In this document: positions 16,431 through 25,124 of the stretch, in pieces | How positions within the stretch are numbered: position 1 is the first letter of the stretch | How the letters are laid out: each line of letters begins with the position of its first letter | Assembly (NCBI GenBank): GCA_009917695.1 | Contig: JAACJG010000002.1 | Span: forward strand, 248,001 to 312,000 | From: Candidatus Rifleibacterium amylolyticum | Lineage (GTDB): Bacteria; Muiribacteriota; Ozemobacteria; Ozemobacterales; Ozemobacteraceae | Length of the DNA stretch: 64,000 bases | Reading direction: 5' to 3' | The notes under the pieces: generated by a model | What the model saw: the letters and a program-made list of their open reading frames with translations, nothing else | The model's database searches: none | What the model was told of the DNA's origin: nothing | Translations under genes and position numbers: made by a program

Positions 16431-18401
16431 ATGAAAAAAGTAGACAAGCTGTTCAAGAACGCTACAGTTCTCACTGTAGACGAAAAGTTCAATCAGTATT
16501 ATCCCGGTGCGGTGGCCGTGTCTGGCGATTCGATCGTCGCCGTCGGCAACCAGGAAGAAATCTGCAAGGAATATGAAGGCGCCGAAATCATGGACTGCCA
16601 CGGCAAGATCCTGATGCCCGGCCTGATCAACGGGCACACGCATGTGCCGATGACCCTGCTGCGCGGCCTTTCAGACGACCTGCGCCTCGATGTCTGGCTG
16701 ATGGGTTATATCATGCCGGTAGAGCGCGAATTTGTATCGCCTGAATTCGTCACGCTCGGCACCAAGCTCGCTTGCGCCGAAATGATCAGATGCGGCACCA
16801 CTACTTTTGCCGACATGTATTATTTTGAGGAAGAAATCGCCAAAGCGACTGCCGACGCCGGCATGCGTGCCATCTGCGCCGAGAGCGTTCTTAAATTTCC
16901 TGCTCCCGACGCGCAGTTCTACGAAGAAGCGCTTACCCGCACCCGCAGCTTCATCGAAGAGTGGAAAAATCACCCGCTCATCGTTCCGGCTATTGCGCCG
17001 CACGCCCCCTATACCTGTACTCCAGAAATTCTACAGGCCTGTTCATCAATAGCTCGCGAATTCGACGTGCCCCTGATGATTCACATCGCTGAAACCGCCT
17101 GGGAAGTAGACCAGCTGCGAGAAGAGCATGGCGTGCCGGTTGTACCTTACATCAAGCGCCATCACCTGCTCGACGCCAAACTGATCGGCGCCCATCTCGT
17201 TCATATCGATGAAGGCGAAATCCGTGATCTCGCCAAATACGGTTGTGGCGGCGTCCACAATCCGTCTTCAAACCTCAAGCTCGCTTCGGGCGCGGCACCT
17301 GTCGCCAAGATGATAGAACTCAACATGAACGTAGGCATCGGCACCGATGGCCCGGCTTCGAACAACGACCTCGACATGTTCGAAGAAATGCGCCTGACAT
17401 CGTTCCTGGCCAAGCTCAAGTCTGGCGATCCCACCACTCTGCCGGCAAAAACTGTAGTTTACATGGCCACCCGCGGCGGCGCCAAAGCATTGCACATGGA
17501 CAAAATAACCGGTTCAATCGAACCCGGCAAGCGCGCGGATCTCATTCTTGTCGATCTGCAGCCCGTTCACAATGCTCCCCGGTTCATGCGTGACCCCGAT
17601 GGCGCATACGCCCAGATCGTTTATGCCAGCAAATCTAATGACGTAACTCATGTCATGGTCAACGGTAAATGGCTGATGAAAGAGCGCCAGCTGCTTACCG
17701 TCGATGAATCGTCGCTGCTCGAAGAAGCCAAAATTTTCGCCGCCAAGGTCGATAAATTCCTGAGCGAACGCGAACAGTCGCTGCTCTCCAAGCTTGTTGC
17801 CATCGGCGGCGCCACTCAGGAAGAAAGCTTCGAAGTGCAGACCAAGGTCAAAGTCGATGATATCAACCCAATTCTCGAAAAGATCAACCTGCCCGAAATC
17901 ATTATCGAACAGAAGAAGCACTACAAGCAGTTCGATACTTATTTCAAGTTCAACAATACCGACGAGATGATCCGCTACCGCGAAGACGAACTGCTCGACG
18001 ACAAGGGTAACGTCAAAAGCGTGCGCCCACGCCTGACCATGATCGGCGAAGGCAAGAGCGGCGTTCACCCCGAAAGCAAAGTTCTGCTCTCGCGCAGCCG
18101 CTACATCGCCCAGGCCGGCAATTCGCTGCGCTTCTACCGCGAATATTTCCGCCCCGACTCGATGTTTGAAATTCAAAAAGACCGCCTGCGCTTCCACGTG
18201 CAGTTCAAAGGTATCAAGTTCTTCATCAATGTCGATACCATGGTTCAGCCTGAAATCGGAAAATTCGTCGAAATCAAGAGCAAGACCTGGAGCAAGATCG
18301 ACGCCGAACAGAAAACCCGCCTGATCGCTTCGTTGCTCGCCTTCCTCGGCCTCGAATCACAGTCAGCCATCCATCAGGACTACCACGAGCTCAAAAACTG
18401 A
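16431..18401 (+). CDS. Amidohydrolase (MtaD-like deaminase) fused to a CYTH domain (656 aa)
   Basis: Residues 1-440 are a complete metal-dependent amidohydrolase of the methylthioadenosine/S-adenosylhomocysteine deaminase group. The visible active-site elements are GHTH with H69/H71, HIAET with H218 and E221, AHLVH with H255/H258, and GTDG with D306. Residues ~466-642 are a CYTH domain (fold of class IV adenylate cyclase and thiamine triphosphatase). It opens with EVQTK in place of the usual ExExK, continues with RPRL near 532-535, and ends with the characteristic NVDTMVQPEIGKFVEIKSK near 600-618. The first half should deaminate an adenosine-type thioether; the second half should bind or cleave a phosphorylated ligand. 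The gene stands alone before a strong terminator. Confidence 0.88.
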   Translation: MKKVDKLFKNATVLTVDEKFNQYYPGAVAVSGDSIVAVGNQEEICKEYEGAEIMDCHGKILMPGLINGHTHVPMTLLRGLSDDLRLDVWLMGYIMPVEREFVSPEFVTLGTKLACAEMIRCGTTTFADMYYFEEEIAKATADAGMRAICAESVLKFPAPDAQFYEEALTRTRSFIEEWKNHPLIVPAIAPHAPYTCTPEILQACSSIAREFDVPLMIHIAETAWEVDQLREEHGVPVVPYIKRHHLLDAKLIGAHLVHIDEGEIRDLAKYGCGGVHNPSSNLKLASGAAPVAKMIELNMNVGIGTDGPASNNDLDMFEEMRLTSFLAKLKSGDPTTLPAKTVVYMATRGGAKALHMDKITGSIEPGKRADLILVDLQPVHNAPRFMRDPDGAYAQIVYASKSNDVTHVMVNGKWLMKERQLLTVDESSLLEEAKIFAAKVDKFLSEREQSLLSKLVAIGGATQEESFEVQTKVKVDDINPILEKINLPEIIIEQKKHYKQFDTYFKFNNTDEMIRYREDELLDDKGNVKSVRPRLTMIGEGKSGVHPESKVLLSRSRYIAQAGNSLRFYREYFRPDSMFEIQKDRLRFHVQFKGIKFFINVDTMVQPEIGKFVEIKSKTWSKIDAEQKTRLIASLLAFLGLESQSAIHQDYHELKN

Positions 18402-18428
18402 CCTTCATAAAACCAACAGGGAAATGCC

Positions 18429-18473
18429 ATCCCGTAGTGATCGGTCGCGACCGATCACTACGGGATATCTTTT
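18429..18473 (+). terminator. Strong bidirectional hairpin terminator
   Basis: A perfect 38-bp palindrome (arms of 19 nt, 18429-18466) is followed by a T-rich run. It lies between the convergent amidohydrolase and HAD genes and probably ends both transcripts. Confidence 0.88.
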
Positions 18474-18477
18474 TCTT

Positions 18478-19107
18478 CTAATTGATGTCCTGCAAATGTT
18501 TGACTACTGCTGAAAATGATGGGCAACTCACCGTTCTGGCGATCGGCGGTCCGAAGCCATATGCGACATGGATAAAGTCTATGCCGGCAAGGCGGGCGGC
18601 TTTTTCATCGCCGACAGTGTCGCCCACATAGACCGGTTTTATTAAGCCAAACCGGCTTATCAACCTGGCGAACATCTCATGCTTCGGTTGCCCTGACATG
18701 CCATGGCAGTCGTAGCCAGTCAGCAATGGCTTCAGGCCTGAAAACTGTAGAAAAAGCTTCATATACCAGTCCTGGCAGTTGCTCACCAGAAAAATTCTGT
18801 GTGAGCCGGCAACTGTTTGCATTCCTTCGAGGACGCCAGCATAAAAGGTTCCGCCGACTGATTTAACAACCTCAACTTCGCAGTCATTCAGTGTTTCCAG
18901 CAAATCAGGAAACTTCTCGCGCAGCCCGGGTAGAAGAATGTCCACGCACTTTTCGTAGGGATTGCCGGCTACGCTTTCTATCTGCTCTACGGTTATCTCT
19001 ATATCGATGCCCAGTTTTGCAAGACCGGCATTCCAACCGGTTGCGCTCGCCTGACTCGCGTTCCAGAGGGTTCCGTCAATATCAAATATTACTGCATCAT
19101 GTTTCAT
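18478..19107 (-). CDS. HAD-superfamily phosphatase (phosphoglycolate phosphatase-like, 209 aa)
   Basis: HAD motif I is DIDGT near residues 9-13, motif II the LVSNC segment, motif III the Lys in GQPKHEMFARLI, and motif IV GDTVGDE with its acidic pair. A helical cap lies between motifs I and II, as in phosphoglycolate phosphatase-like (PGMB/GPH) enzymes of this length. The reaction should be hydrolysis of a small phosphate ester with Mg2+; the substrate cannot be told from sequence. It converges on the amidohydrolase gene across the terminator and diverges from the YwbE-like gene. Confidence 0.9.
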   Translation of the reverse strand: MKHDAVIFDIDGTLWNASQASATGWNAGLAKLGIDIEITVEQIESVAGNPYEKCVDILLPGLREKFPDLLETLNDCEVEVVKSVGGTFYAGVLEGMQTVAGSHRIFLVSNCQDWYMKLFLQFSGLKPLLTGYDCHGMSGQPKHEMFARLISRFGLIKPVYVGDTVGDEKAARLAGIDFIHVAYGFGPPIARTVSCPSFSAVVKHLQDIN

Positions 19108-19232
19108 TTTGTGTAGAAACTCTATATTACGAATTCTCTGAAATGTAAAGTAAGCGCATGTCGTGTTTGCCTATCTGTGTTATATTTGGCGCTGATAAAT
19201 GACAAGAACGAATGCAGACAAAGGGAACACAA

Positions 19233-19433
19233 ATGGCCGGAAAAAAAAGAGCAGATGTAAAACCGGGGCAGACCGTCAAAATTATTCTGAAACAGGACCA
19301 GCGCACAGGGAAGCTGACGGAGGGTATTGTACAGGACATTCTGACCAATTCCCCGTCGCATCCCTATGGCATAAAAGTTCGCCTGACCAGCGGCGAAGTC
19401 GGCCGCGTTCAGGAAATCTGCCCGGCAGAGTAA
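19233..19433 (+). CDS. ywbE: YwbE-family small protein (66 aa)
   Basis: I start at the second in-frame ATG (19233), which follows AAAGGGA at good spacing and gives the usual family length. The sequence carries the family hallmarks DVKPGQTVKIILKQDQRTGK, LTNSPSHPYGIKVRL and GEVGRVQEI. This is a small, widely distributed beta-strand protein (DUF2196) of unknown biochemical function. It is a single gene between two minus-strand genes. Confidence 0.92.
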   Translation: MAGKKRADVKPGQTVKIILKQDQRTGKLTEGIVQDILTNSPSHPYGIKVRLTSGEVGRVQEICPAE

Positions 19434-19440
19434 TCCTGAT

Positions 19441-19980
19441 TTACAGGGGTTTCATCTTGCGGGTTTCGGGCTTTGATTCTCCGGCGGCCATTGATTTTTC
19501 ACGTTTGAAACTGTTGAGGAAATCGGCAATCTTGTCTTCAAAGATGCCAACCGGGCGTTTTTCCATCGAAGGTACCCGATCGCTTTCGTTACCGATAAAA
19601 TAAAGGGCAGGATGAAATTCATAGCGGGTGCGGGTCAAAGTGACTGCAAAACCGACAACTTCGTTTTCGTCGTAAGTAAAGTCGGTTGCAGAAGGAGATG
19701 CCTGCAGCTGAACGCGGGTGCCGTCGGCACAGCGCACAGGTTTGCCTTCATTCGGCTCGGCGAAGGGAAAAAACAGCTGCTGCCCGTCTTCGAGTTCGGC
19801 CAGCAGATCTTTCCAGGTCGGGGCTTCCGGGTTGCCACGCTTCGCAATATTGTCTTTTTCGCGCCAGATATAATCTGAAAGCACCATGTCGGTAGTGGCG
19901 ATGCGCTTAAAATGCGCCAGCATGCTCTTAACGAAATCCTGAAAGTCAAAATCAGCCTTTTCATATTTCCAGGTAATCAT
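19441..19980 (-). CDS. Unknown cytosolic protein (179 aa)
   Basis: The start at 19980 follows GGAGG at 5-nt spacing; the longer frame to 20031 has no such signal. The protein has no signal peptide or membrane helix. It is a mixed alpha/beta sequence with a helical N-terminus (FQDFVKSMLAHFKRIATTDM) and a strand-rich middle (ATDFTYDENEVVGFAVTLT), and its C-terminus is basic and probably disordered. I do not recognise a family, and its neighbours give no functional clue. Confidence 0.75.
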   Translation of the reverse strand: MITWKYEKADFDFQDFVKSMLAHFKRIATTDMVLSDYIWREKDNIAKRGNPEAPTWKDLLAELEDGQQLFFPFAEPNEGKPVRCADGTRVQLQASPSATDFTYDENEVVGFAVTLTRTRYEFHPALYFIGNESDRVPSMEKRPVGIFEDKIADFLNSFKREKSMAAGESKPETRKMKPL

Positions 19981-20183
19981 GTTTTCCTCCGTTACTTGTG
20001 GCAAAGCTTCCGTCGCCATGCCCTCTCGCAAATTTTCTGCCGCCGGCGTTTAAACCCGGTCGCTAAATACAATTTACGCCGCTTCTGAACTCTTTGCAAT
20101 CACCTGTTGTGTTTTCGTCTTTTTCAGTGAAAAGCCAGAGCTGGATACTGCGGCTACGCACATGACGATTGCACCTTATCTGG

Positions 20184-20219
20184 TCATTCTGCGCGTAGCA
20201 AAGCGAAGTCGCTGAATCC
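20184..20219 (+). repeat. Copy 1 of a ~36-bp dispersed repeat
   Basis: The copy begins TCATTCTGCGCG and ends GCTGAATCC, with a GC-rich centre. Related copies lie at 32833-32870, 58432-58468 and, inverted, 58487-58522. All copies are intergenic. Confidence 0.7.
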
Positions 20220-20248
20220 ACTTTTCGATGCCCGGTAAATCTCTCAGC

Positions 20249-20737
20249 TCACCAGGCGAAGTCGTGGCGTTGGGGGTAGTCGAATTTGTGTTCGTAGTGC
20301 CAGGGTGAGTTCTTTTTGGGGCAGAAGACCTGTTCGACTTCGGCGGTGATCGTCGCGTCTCGCGGCAGGCCCTTGAGGGCCATCTGGCTCGAGCCGCGTG
20401 GATAAAATTTCCAGACGTCACTGGTGTATGGGCGCAGACCACCGTTGGCTATATGTCTGAAGCGATCGGTAAAAAGTCTGAAACGGCCCTTGTCGGCGCT
20501 TACCGTAATTTTTATATAGGCTTGAGTAATCGTCTCAGGTGAGTTGTTGAACACCTTTATCTTGACAAATGGGTCGTAGTTGGCGCGCGAATAAGGGTCG
20601 GCGGCAAACTCGACGCTGATAATCTCGAGCAGGGAAGGTTCGACGAAACCGTAACGCGTATCGGCATCAGCCGCACGATAAGTCCAGCCGACCGCTATAA
20701 CCAGCACAGAAAACACGATAATCAGCAATTTGTGCAT
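20249..20737 (-). CDS. Membrane-anchored or exported protein of unknown function (162 aa)
   Basis: The start at 20737 removes 13 upstream codons without signal and places the hydrophobic segment LLIIVFSVLVIAVGW at the N-terminus. A GGGTGG lies 3 nt before it, a weak ribosome site. The rest looks like a small beta-sandwich (ISVEFAADPYSRANYDPFVKIKVF is split by acidic turns) with late aromatic residues. This resembles FxLYD-type or other extracellular single-domain proteins, but no family is certain. It is transcribed divergently from the M30-like peptidase. Confidence 0.7.
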   Translation of the reverse strand: MHKLLIIVFSVLVIAVGWTYRAADADTRYGFVEPSLLEIISVEFAADPYSRANYDPFVKIKVFNNSPETITQAYIKITVSADKGRFRLFTDRFRHIANGGLRPYTSDVWKFYPRGSSQMALKGLPRDATITAEVEQVFCPKKNSPWHYEHKFDYPQRHDFAW

Positions 20738-20860
20738 AAGCCACCCGTTTTTGTCAGAAAATCCACGAACGCTCAACTATTTCACGCCAATTATCGGCTC
20801 ATCCCGACAATTCTTTTACCCGATCCTTGTCTGGGCGTTTCGGGTTGTTGAATTTTTTTG

Positions 20861-20866
20861 TATAAT
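20861..20866 (+). promoter_or_regulatory. Consensus -10 box (TATAAT) before the metallopeptidase gene
   Basis: A perfect TATAAT lies 21 bp before the chosen ATG (20887). The upstream -35 is poor, with only TTTCGG at 17-nt spacing. The start site would fall near 20873, giving a very short leader that includes the GGAG ribosome site. Confidence 0.45.
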
Positions 20867-20886
20867 GTATGGGTATGGAGAAAACT

Positions 20887-22740
20887 ATGTACATAATCAG
20901 ATCAGTCAGATGTATTCTTCCCGCGATAGTGCTGGCAGTTCTCGTGTGTGCGGCACCGGCCGAAGCCGCGCGCGGCAACCGCATCGACGCCACCCATATT
21001 CTCGCACGTGAGATCGAACTGCCCGAGCGCAGCAGCCCTGCTATGGGCCCGATATCAGGCGTTTCTTATGCAGACGTCAACCCAGAAATCTCTGTCAGCC
21101 GGGCGCCGGTAAAATCGCTCGGCCATAAAGAACAGTTCTGGGTCAGAAATATGGCCAACAACCAGTTCGACCGGATAACCGCTATTCTGCGTGCTGTCGG
21201 CAAAAGCTGCTACGTCTATGTTGAAGATACCCAGAGCGTCAAGCAATCCGCCATTGATCGTGTACAAAAAGAATTCGATCAGAAAATCTATCCGGTAACC
21301 ACCGGCCATTTCGGATACGAAGCACGCCCGGGCCTGGACGGTGAAGACCGCATCAACCTGTTGATGGTTGACATCCAGGATGGCTACCAGAACCCGGAAG
21401 ACGGCTACGTCGCCGGTTATTTCTTCGCCGGTGACCAGATGCTGCAGTCAGAATTTCCGACACACAGCAAGACAAAAAGCAATCAGCGCGAAATTCTGTA
21501 CATCGACACCTATCCCTGTGACCCCGAAGCCGACGACTATCTCGAAATCGTCGCGCACGAGTTTCAACACATGATTCATTACAACCAGGACAAAGACGAA
21601 GTCTCCTGGGTAAACGAAGGCTGTTCACAGATCGCCCCGGTTTTCTGCGGTTTCACGCCGCCAGGACACTATAAGCTGCTCAAAGAAGACCCTGACCGCA
21701 GCCTCAATAACTGGGCACAATGGAACCCGATGCCCGATTATGGCCAGGTCTACCTGTGGAACCAGTACATAGTTGACCGACTGTTGCACGACAGCAAAAG
21801 CCGCACCAGCTTTTTCAAGGCACTCGCCGGCTCGAAGCGCAAAAGCATTGGCGGTTATATTGACGCACTCAAGCCTTTTGAGGTGTCTTTCAGTGACCTG
21901 TTCACCGATTTTGCGATTACCAACCGCATCAATGATTCTAAGCTGGTAGATGGCCGTTTCGCCTACCGCCAGTCGGTGCTCAAAAAGTTCAAACTGCCGC
22001 CGACCCGGCATATAAATACAATTCCGTCCAAGGTCAGCGAAAGTGTTTACGTCTGGGGCTCAGACGCCTTCTTTACCGACATCGCCAATGTTTCAGGGAA
22101 GCTGAAAGTATCTTTCTCAGGCTACCGCAGATCGATTGGCCCAACCCACCCCTACTTCCGAGTCGCTGTGATCGAACAGGATTCAACCGGTATCAAAGCG
22201 CCAAAAATCGGCTTTTTTAAACTCGCGGTAAATCCGGCTGACAAAAACCGTCTGATTGGCAGTTTCGAAATCAACTGCAACAACGAGTATGACAGTCTGA
22301 CGACCATCGTCATGGCTCTCGCGCCTGAAAACGTCGAAGACAAAGAATATATGCCGGCTTCAGGCTTCATTTACGATCTGATTTTCGAAGCCGACCGGCC
22401 GATCAGCAATATAGCGCGAGCAGTGCACAGTGTCGATATGCAGGCATTTGCCGAGGCAATCACGCAGGTTTCTGACACCCAGAGCGAAGCGGCTTTCAGA
22501 TTACGTGAGCACTACGCCAATCTGCTGATCAGAACCATTCAACGCGATGCTGACCGTGGCTCTCTGCAGACCGTCGATAATTTTATCGAATCAGCCGGTG
22601 ACCAGAAAGCATTTGCGCCTTTCGCCCGCGACATCTCGGGCATGCTGATGTTTCTGAAAAACCAGCAGAGCAGCTCGATACCGGACGAAGACCTGCAGAA
22701 CCGCATCGACTTTCTCAATCAGCTGGTGCACCAGCGCTGA
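20887..22740 (+). CDS. Secreted M30 (hyicolysin)-like zinc metallopeptidase (617 aa)
   Basis: The start at 20887 has GGAG 6 nt upstream and opens a Sec signal peptide ending near AEAA. The zinc site is HEFQH (near residues 223-227), followed ~17 residues later by WVNEG, where the glutamate is the third ligand. HEFQH...NEG is the pattern of family M30 peptidases, which cleave proteins outside the cytoplasm. The stretch before it (DRINLLMVDIQDGY, then VAGYFFAGDQ) also fits the family. The C-terminal ~250 residues are of unknown fold. The gene ends exactly where the converging ternary-system operon ends (shared TGATCA). Confidence 0.85.
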   Translation: MYIIRSVRCILPAIVLAVLVCAAPAEAARGNRIDATHILAREIELPERSSPAMGPISGVSYADVNPEISVSRAPVKSLGHKEQFWVRNMANNQFDRITAILRAVGKSCYVYVEDTQSVKQSAIDRVQKEFDQKIYPVTTGHFGYEARPGLDGEDRINLLMVDIQDGYQNPEDGYVAGYFFAGDQMLQSEFPTHSKTKSNQREILYIDTYPCDPEADDYLEIVAHEFQHMIHYNQDKDEVSWVNEGCSQIAPVFCGFTPPGHYKLLKEDPDRSLNNWAQWNPMPDYGQVYLWNQYIVDRLLHDSKSRTSFFKALAGSKRKSIGGYIDALKPFEVSFSDLFTDFAITNRINDSKLVDGRFAYRQSVLKKFKLPPTRHINTIPSKVSESVYVWGSDAFFTDIANVSGKLKVSFSGYRRSIGPTHPYFRVAVIEQDSTGIKAPKIGFFKLAVNPADKNRLIGSFEINCNNEYDSLTTIVMALAPENVEDKEYMPASGFIYDLIFEADRPISNIARAVHSVDMQAFAEAITQVSDTQSEAAFRLREHYANLLIRTIQRDADRGSLQTVDNFIESAGDQKAFAPFARDISGMLMFLKNQQSSSIPDEDLQNRIDFLNQLVHQR

Positions 22741-23310
22741 TCAGACCGCAACCTCGATGCGGATGCGCGTCGAGCCGCCTTCGCTGCTTTCGCTGATATT
22801 CGTCACATTGCCGATCTGCGATGCCTTTGTTTTGATGGCTTCGCGGTATGTTTCCTTAAGCGCCGCATTCAGCACCTTGCGGGCATCCATGGCGAGATCA
22901 CGCAACCGCGGCGCCATCTCAGCGGCAACAAGTCTGTCGGCATGCTGACCCATTTTACCACCTATCTGTTCGCCTTTTGTCAGAGCATTAGCGATCTGCT
23001 CATTGACGCTCGAAATGACCTCTTCATAGACGCTGGTCTCATACTCTTTCGGCACCTCGATCCTGAGCCGCAAAGTGCGGTTTACCACATCAATAAGAGC
23101 GGTCTCGCCTTTCCGGCATGGCACAGCGATCTCGTCACCACTTTCGCTGCAACCAGCTGCCAGCAGTGACTTCTTTAACAGTTCCTGCATCTGATCGGCA
23201 GGAAGAATCTGCATGACGTCGAATGGCATCGAAAAACTGCCGAGCTTGTCGAGCCTGTCGTTACTAAGTAGTACTTCGATTGGAATTCTGATTTTGTATG
23301 ATCGACTCAT
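22741..23310 (-). CDS. Ternary-system accessory protein A (189 aa), last gene of the operon
   Basis: The start at 23310 follows GGAGG with 6-nt spacing; the longer frame only shadows the neighbouring gene. It has a strand-rich N-terminus (SYKIRIPIEVLLSND), a helical middle and a C-terminus (GGSTRIRIEVAV). Both ends look like beta strands of one small domain. It has no catalytic motif, membrane segment or cysteine cluster that I can interpret. It is the ninth and last gene of the FtsH/MoxR operon and overlaps the gene before it by 47 bp. It is probably one of the X domains reported for FtsH ternary systems, but I cannot say which. Confidence 0.75.
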   Translation of the reverse strand: MSRSYKIRIPIEVLLSNDRLDKLGSFSMPFDVMQILPADQMQELLKKSLLAAGCSESGDEIAVPCRKGETALIDVVNRTLRLRIEVPKEYETSVYEEVISSVNEQIANALTKGEQIGGKMGQHADRLVAAEMAPRLRDLAMDARKVLNAALKETYREAIKTKASQIGNVTNISESSEGGSTRIRIEVAV

Positions 23311-24235
23311 AAATTGCCTCCTCCGTGCCACGGCCTTCAAGATAATCGCTGACCAGCTGTTCGAACTCACGCACTTCTTCGACAAACCGGTATTGCTGTA
23401 TCGCGCCTCTGATGAATTTTTCGTCATCGAGGCCGACGTTGCCATCGCCGGCCCAGTATGCAAAAGCCTTTTCGGCGGCCCTGATGAATTTTCGAACAGC
23501 TTCAACCGTCTCGTTAAATCCACGCATATTAAACGCGACTTTGATCGGAACCGCATCTTCGCGCAAATCATTGACAACATCGACATGCTGACCTGGCGCG
23601 GCCGGGTTGATATGTCTCAGGTGCCCGCTGCTGGCGACCAGCAGATCAGCACAGCGTTCGATCAGATATTCGCGTAATGGCAACGCAACCTCAGCCGGGT
23701 TTTCGAGCAGATACTGCCAGGGAATGCGGTCGATCACAACCTGCTGCCAGGCGACGAACAGCGCCTGCGTCAACCAGTTTGCACGGTTTCGACACAACCA
23801 TGGAAATGAGTAACGCCCGAAATTGTTCGTGCAGATGCTTAACATCAGCCCATCATCAGGTGTTGCCACCAGAAACATCGGTTCTTCTTCGATGAACTCG
23901 CGCATGAGCAGTTCATAAAGCCTTTCGGCACCACGCTGCGAAAAAGAGAATTCGCAGGAATTCCAGAACTGTTCGTCGGCGCTGTTGAACCTTTTTGTAT
24001 AGCCATCGACATCGAAAAGAAATGGTCGAAGCTTGAAAGTATCGGCGACAAAGCGCTTAACCGCCGACTTTACCAATGCCTGCCAGCGCTCGGCAAATTC
24101 TTCTGAAAATTCGATCATGCGCGGCAGTCGATTGAGATACTGAGCATGTTTGACTACTGCCGCATCGATGCTGTTGGCAAAAGCCTTCTCGGCATATTCA
24201 AGCAAAATGTCTTCCGGGTAAAGCTGCAGCTTCAC
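23264..24235 (-). CDS. Ternary-system accessory protein B (323 aa), unknown fold
   Basis: It is an all-helical-looking protein with several Trp/Phe-rich stretches (FWNSCEFSFSQ, PWLCRNRANWLTQALFVAWQ) and an LPREYLIERCADLLV-like helix. No nucleotide-binding or hydrolase motif is visible. The ATG overlaps the stop of the preceding small gene (ATGA at 24232-24235), so the two are coupled. Its place in the operon and lack of relatives among housekeeping families suggest an adaptor or effector of the FtsH/MoxR system. Function is unknown. Confidence 0.8.
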   Translation of the reverse strand: MKLQLYPEDILLEYAEKAFANSIDAAVVKHAQYLNRLPRMIEFSEEFAERWQALVKSAVKRFVADTFKLRPFLFDVDGYTKRFNSADEQFWNSCEFSFSQRGAERLYELLMREFIEEEPMFLVATPDDGLMLSICTNNFGRYSFPWLCRNRANWLTQALFVAWQQVVIDRIPWQYLLENPAEVALPLREYLIERCADLLVASSGHLRHINPAAPGQHVDVVNDLREDAVPIKVAFNMRGFNETVEAVRKFIRAAEKAFAYWAGDGNVGLDDEKFIRGAIQQYRFVEEVREFEQLVSDYLEGRGTEEAIYESIIQNQNSNRSTT

Positions 24236-24537
24236 TGTTTGAGTTCCTGCTTTCTGACTGCTTCCTGATTTAGCAGAATACCGGCGTCACTCTCTTTGAG
24301 TTCGGGGTGATGATCGAGGCAGATGGCCTGAAGCCGGCCATCACGAACCTGCTGGGCGACTTCCTCGCCAAATATGGCGGCAGTCTGAGCGATGACTTCT
24401 TCGAGAATCTCGCCGCTGCGCACCGCCTCGTTAATTTCGACGTTGGTCATACTGTCGTCGTTAAAATCGACCACAATCGAACTGCGCCCGGTAGTCTCGT
24501 TATATTCAAAATCTATGATTAATTTTCGCATCGTCAT
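24232..24537 (-). CDS. Small ternary-system protein C (101 aa)
   Basis: This small acidic protein begins with paired strands (KLIIDFEYNETTGRSSIVVD), followed by a helix (SGEILEEVIAQTAAIFG). The layout recalls DUF2997-type small proteins that sit beside AAA+ ATPases and iron-sulfur proteins in cyanobacteria, but the resemblance is loose. It overlaps both neighbours by ATGA junctions. It may be a structural or substrate-like partner of the radical SAM protein upstream; this is a guess from adjacency. Confidence 0.75.
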   Translation of the reverse strand: MTMRKLIIDFEYNETTGRSSIVVDFNDDSMTNVEINEAVRSGEILEEVIAQTAAIFGEEVAQQVRDGRLQAICLDHHPELKESDAGILLNQEAVRKQELKQ

Positions 24538-25124
24538 TCCCCTTTCTGCATGAACAAACCGGCGAGCTCGTCGTCGGCAGCGAGTGGAGTCCCGTTGATC
24601 AGCATCTCATTATCGCCGATCACGATCTCAACTTCCTTTACAAACTGCGGCCAGTCTGCAACCAGCTCAAGATAGCGACCGGTAATACAATGCAGAGTCT
24701 GGTTGTCTGAGCCTATCCAGCGGCGACGACCCGGTGCGCCTGCGGTTTCGAACGGACCGGCAATGACAAGATCACAGAGTTCGGCGACACTGGCACGCTC
24801 TCGCTCGGCATTGACCTGCTCCCAGGTGTAGCCGGTAAACATTATGATGTCCTGATAATGCAGATTGCGAAGATGCAGCAACAACTGTCTGAGCTCATCC
24901 GACTGATCGAGCGGTTCGCCGCCAAGCAATGTCAGGCCTTCAGCTCGGGCGTGAACAATGGCGTCGGCCAGATCTTCCGGGGTCATTTCAATCCCTGCCG
25001 CCGGGTCATGCATTTCTGGATTGCAACACTGCGGGCAAACGATGCTGCAGCCCTGAAACCAGACAGCAGTGCGTCGACCCGGGCCTTCTACTCTCGTGTA
25101 TTCCTCAAGACGGGCTATCCGCAT
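24534..25124 (-). CDS. Small radical SAM protein (activating-enzyme type, 196 aa)
   Basis: The CxxxCxxC motif (C26, C30, C33) near the N-terminus binds a 4Fe-4S cluster and S-adenosylmethionine. GGEPLDQ near residues 68-74 is the SAM-binding GGE motif. The short length and the EGPGRRTAVWFQGCS stretch place it with NrdG/PflA-type activating enzymes, which make a glycyl or other radical on a partner protein. No glycyl radical enzyme is present in the window, so the target is unclear. It overlaps the vWA-like gene by 20 bp and the next small gene by 4 bp. Confidence 0.9.
   Translation of the reverse strand: MRIARLEEYTRVEGPGRRTAVWFQGCSIVCPQCCNPEMHDPAAGIEMTPEDLADAIVHARAEGLTLLGGEPLDQSDELRQLLLHLRNLHYQDIIMFTGYTWEQVNAERERASVAELCDLVIAGPFETAGAPGRRRWIGSDNQTLHCITGRYLELVADWPQFVKEVEIVIGDNEMLINGTPLAADDELAGLFMQKGE

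Noticed and set aside
17514-18197. Minus-strand 227-aa open frame
   Set aside because: It is antisense to the CYTH and linker part of the amidohydrolase fusion and has a Phe/Val/Asp-skewed composition typical of shadow frames.
24232-24537. Firm assignment of the small ternary-system protein to DUF2997
   Set aside because: The similarity is only in strand-helix layout. The motif positions do not match what I remember, so I left it as unknown.
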